64,000 nt of DNA, taken from assembly GCA_910575245.1 (NCBI GenBank), contig CAJTEN010000021.1:1-64000 (forward strand). Direction: 5' to 3'. Positions 61,296 to 64,000 of the stretch are shown one piece after another. Both the position numbers and the translations under genes were made by a program. Within the stretch, counting starts at the first letter, position 1. Each line of letters opens with the position of its first letter. This DNA is from Clostridia bacterium (GTDB lineage Bacteria > Bacillota > Clostridia > Lachnospirales > Lachnospiraceae). The notes below the pieces were generated by a model that worked only from the letters and a program-made list of their open reading frames with translations, had not been told where the DNA came from and made no database searches.

Positions 61296-62723
61296 ATGTT
61301 GGAAGCAAAATATTTTAAGGATTACAAGCATAATTATATGATATTACAGTGCGGGCAGGAAGCGGCGGCCAGAAGCTATCAGTATAAGATCCTGACATCG
61401 GATAAGATCAAAGAAATTCTCAAGTGCTCTATAAGACATATCAACGGGATTACCTATTATTATTATGATATCAGTTCCAGAACGACATTGCAAAGCCTTT
61501 ACCAGAGCACAAAAATGTCCTTTGAACAGGTGAAGGATCTTCTGTGGCAGATTCACGGCATCTGTGACAAACTGGCGGGTTTCTTTATGGAAGAGAGTGG
61601 GCTGGTATTGCTGCCGGAGCATATCTATTATGACTTTTCGAGCCAGAAGTACATTGGCTTGTACTATCCGGACTATCAGAGAAACGGGGCGGCCGCTTAT
61701 GAGCCGCTTATGAACTTCCTGCTGGAACATATCGATACGGAAGACAGGCAGCTGGCAGAGAAAATATACCGGATTTGCGAGATGGTGGGGGAGCCTCATT
61801 TCCTGATAGAAGATGCTCTGCAGGTGCTGGAAGAGAAGAATGAGATTCAGCAGGAAGCCGTACCGGATAAGACGGAAATTTTCGCATCGACGGAGGAATT
61901 TAAGGAATTAACACCGGTGGAGCAGCCCAAAGAAGAGCATCCGAAAGCAGAAAGGAGTTTCTTTTATCCGCTGTTCGCGGTTTTGTCGGCGCTTGGAGCG
62001 GCAGGTGCGGCGGCTATATATAATATGTATGAGCTGGCGCAGGAAGAAGAAATCGCGCTGTATGGGATTATGGCTGTGCTGGGCGGGTGCTTTCTGTTCA
62101 GTGTGCTGAGAATTCTCAGGGACGGCAGAGACTGCCGGAAGGAGGAAGGTGAAACGACGGAGGGGACGGGAGCAACGTTTGAAGAGCCGTTTGCCGGAAT
62201 GACAGGTGCAGCACCGGATGTAACAATAAAGGGAATGGCAGGCAACGGCTTCTATACTGAGGATGAAAATATTTCACTGAAACAGGTGCTGGGCAAGGAT
62301 ATAAACCTGGAAACGATGGCACCGCGTCCGGAATCCGCCCGTTTCATGCCATCCGGTATGCCGCCTGCTCCACGGGAGCAGGAGAGTGATTACTATGGCA
62401 ACACGGTCTTCTTTGACCAGAGCAGGGCTGCCGAGCACAAACTATACGCGGTGGACAGAAGGAATAAACAGCATATACAATTGACAAAGTTTCCCTGCAC
62501 CATTGGCAAAATGGCCGGCTGCGTCGATTATGTGCTTGCAGACTGTTCTGTCAGCAGAATCCACGCCAAGTTCGACAGGCAGGGAGACAAGATTCTGCTG
62601 ACGGATATGAATTCAACCAACGGAACCTATAAGAACGGGCTTCGCATGCAGCCCCAGGAGACAGTGGAAATAGAACCGGGAGACGAGATCCGATTTGGAA
62701 CTTTGAATTATTGTTATCGATAG
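61296..62723 (+). CDS. DUF6382 and FHA domain protein
   Basis: A 475-residue protein. N-terminal DUF6382 domain (about 1-185, kinase-like or helper fold unknown), a linker, two membrane helices (about 225-275), then a C-terminal FHA domain (about 390-475) with TIGKMAGCVDYVL, SRIHAKFD and NSTNGTYKNG, the phosphothreonine-recognition residues. FHA proteins tie secretion or pilus machines to Ser/Thr kinase signalling. Follows the pseudopilin by 28 bp with gggggcggag as RBS. Confidence 0.88.
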   Translation: MLEAKYFKDYKHNYMILQCGQEAAARSYQYKILTSDKIKEILKCSIRHINGITYYYYDISSRTTLQSLYQSTKMSFEQVKDLLWQIHGICDKLAGFFMEESGLVLLPEHIYYDFSSQKYIGLYYPDYQRNGAAAYEPLMNFLLEHIDTEDRQLAEKIYRICEMVGEPHFLIEDALQVLEEKNEIQQEAVPDKTEIFASTEEFKELTPVEQPKEEHPKAERSFFYPLFAVLSALGAAGAAAIYNMYELAQEEEIALYGIMAVLGGCFLFSVLRILRDGRDCRKEEGETTEGTGATFEEPFAGMTGAAPDVTIKGMAGNGFYTEDENISLKQVLGKDINLETMAPRPESARFMPSGMPPAPREQESDYYGNTVFFDQSRAAEHKLYAVDRRNKQHIQLTKFPCTIGKMAGCVDYVLADCSVSRIHAKFDRQGDKILLTDMNSTNGTYKNGLRMQPQETVEIEPGDEIRFGTLNYCYR

Positions 62724-62829
62724 GGGCAGGGGATTTGATTTGACATGGCATACCGAAAATGATACCCTCATATTGAGTATTGAAAGACGAAAAGATTTTT
62801 AAGTGAGTATATAAATATTGGAGTATGCT

Positions 62830-63930
62830 ATGGCAGCAGAACAGATCGAACGGCTTTTTGAAATAAACGGGTATATTAAGGTTCCTTCCAATCTGCCTGA
62901 ATATACATTTTATTATCGCATTGAGAACCAGGGCTCCACGGTTATACATGTGATTGATTACAGGCAGGGACTCTATATCTCTGAAGAACAGTACAGGCAT
63001 TTAAAGGCGAAGATTACAGAGTTCATGCAGGCCAAAGGGGAGCAGGAGGTTCATCTGCTTTCCCTGATTCTGAGCGACGATACTGAGAAGGCGAAACAAC
63101 TATGCGTGTGCGACAGCTTCTGCTGGATGATCGATACGAGGAGCGCCAGGTTAATTATCCACGAAAATCAGGTGTATGATTTCTATGGATGGAAAGGGAT
63201 TCTGGAGAGGTTTCTGGCTGATCCGGATATCGTGATACAAGATACATGCAGGAACGCCGGTGCGGGTGAACATACGGTAAATGATCCCGGGCCGGAGAAT
63301 ATGCGGCAGAAGAAGCCGCTCAGGAACTTGCCCTGGGTCAATATCTGTCTCGTAGCCGTCAATGTGACCGTATTTCTGATATGTACATTTACCGGGAGAA
63401 TGTTATATAATAAGGGTGCGCTTGGCGTTGCGTTTATTATAGAGGACAGCTCATACTACCGACTGCTAACTTCTATGTTCCTGCATGCAGATACAGGACA
63501 CCTTTTCAGTAACATGATTGTTCTGTATTATGTGGGAGGGATTGTGGAGCAGAGACTGGGACATATTTTTTATGCGGTTCTTTATTTCCTTTCGGGAATC
63601 GCAGGCGGTGTTCTGTCTATGGGATATGAACTTCTGTCAGGGGACTATATCAGCTCTGTGGGAGCCAGCGGTGCGGTTTTTGGTGTGGAGGGAGCGCTGC
63701 TCCTTCTGGTTATTCTGCATCATGGCAGACTGAAATCCATGACGTTTGGCAAGGTGGCTTTCGTGATTGCTTTCTCGCTTTATAGTGGATTTACAAGTAC
63801 CGATATTAACAACGCGGCACATATAGGCGGCGTCCTTATGGGATTTGCGCTGGCGGCGGTCTTCTGTATGCTGTGGCCGTCTGGCGTATCAGGAAGAGAT
63901 GGAAAGGATGGGAATTTCGATGAAAATTAA
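62830..63930 (+). CDS. Rhomboid-family intramembrane protease
   Basis: A 366-residue protein. An N-terminal cytoplasmic region of about 165 residues precedes a six-helix rhomboid core. The serine nucleophile is in VGASGAVFG and the histidine in NNAAHIGGVLMG. ATG 62830 follows ggag; a TTG at 62818 is upstream. As the last gene of the Tad region it could release or process membrane proteins; its target is unknown. Confidence 0.9.
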   Translation: MAAEQIERLFEINGYIKVPSNLPEYTFYYRIENQGSTVIHVIDYRQGLYISEEQYRHLKAKITEFMQAKGEQEVHLLSLILSDDTEKAKQLCVCDSFCWMIDTRSARLIIHENQVYDFYGWKGILERFLADPDIVIQDTCRNAGAGEHTVNDPGPENMRQKKPLRNLPWVNICLVAVNVTVFLICTFTGRMLYNKGALGVAFIIEDSSYYRLLTSMFLHADTGHLFSNMIVLYYVGGIVEQRLGHIFYAVLYFLSGIAGGVLSMGYELLSGDYISSVGASGAVFGVEGALLLLVILHHGRLKSMTFGKVAFVIAFSLYSGFTSTDINNAAHIGGVLMGFALAAVFCMLWPSGVSGRDGKDGNFDEN

Positions 63931-64000
63931 TATTTATTATGGCGGTCGAGGGCTGATGGATGATCCGACACTCTTTGTTTTAAATAAAATGAAGGAAGTG
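63920..64000 (+). CDS. Unidentified protein, N-terminus only
   Basis: Starts at ATG 63920 and overlaps the rhomboid gene stop by eleven bases, running off the window end after 27 codons (MKINIYYGGRGLMDDPTLF...). The beta-strand-then-Gly-rich start resembles flavodoxin-like proteins, but this is too little sequence to call. Confidence 0.45.
   Translation, partial: MKINIYYGGRGLMDDPTLFVLNKMKEV

Noticed and set aside
1-64000. CRISPR array, prophage or plasmid origin
   Set aside because: No regular spaced direct repeats, no phage structural genes and no replication or mobilisation genes are visible; the repeats seen are short dispersed elements.

Overview
The window looks like chromosomal DNA of a motile, spore-lineage anaerobe of the Clostridia, most likely a Lachnospiraceae. 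This is inference from gene content: a BofA-like sporulation protein, a CarD-type regulator, DUF6240 and DUF6382 family proteins, a Gram-positive Tad/Flp pilus locus, flagellins with FliS, a BlaI/BlaR1-type pair and Bce-like ABC modules. No tool was run; families were recognised by eye from motifs. Gene density is high and most genes lie on the + strand.

Layout. 1-3060: a 5'-truncated ABC ATPase and its FtsX-like permease, followed by a repeat-rich gap. 3726-13922: a tight ten-gene catabolic operon (two TrpA-like TIM barrels, an iron alcohol dehydrogenase, a BMP-type ABC importer, an isochorismatase-like hydrolase, a PfkB kinase and a BtpA/SgcQ-like protein), facing a GntR/UTRA regulator at 14068-14829. 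This is the best candidate for an undescribed pathway. 14830-25000: single genes (GRAM-domain protein, AEC transporter, LysR, SGNH hydrolase, BlaI plus an M56-M23 fusion, 2-hydroxyacid dehydrogenase, EAL/HDOD protein) separated by small repeats. 25104-35428: S-adenosylhomocysteine hydrolase, an ABC exporter, a two-component system with a Bce/Vra-like ABC pair, CarD and a metal-exporter-like protein. 35482-43988: MFS transporter, tRNA-Lys, TatD, RsmA, a TPR plus degenerate-AAA protein and GlgB. 44252-51416: flagellin, DUF6240 protein, second flagellin and FliS. 52105-63930: BofA, then a Tad pilus cluster (prepilin peptidase, CpaE-like, TadA, TadB, TadC, Flp pilin, DUF5702, two TadE-like proteins, a second small peptidase, an FHA protein and a rhomboid protease).

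How parts fit together. In the catabolic operon the importer would bring in a nucleoside-like or sugar-like compound, PfkB would phosphorylate it, the TIM-barrel proteins would cleave it and the alcohol dehydrogenase would reduce an aldehyde product. The individual families are recognised; the pathway is inference. The Tad cluster contains everything expected for pilin processing, export and assembly, with FHA and rhomboid proteins at its end. The flagellin cluster encodes filament subunits and their chaperone.

Repeats are a notable layer. There is a 164-bp MITE-like element (two full copies and one decayed copy) that lies directly at gene 3' ends and supplies stop codons, a 96-bp duplicated segment beside decayed gene remnants, a REP-like hairpin family, a 26-nt hairpin core shared by the flagellin and Tad clusters, and a long folded intergenic region with a nine-G run.
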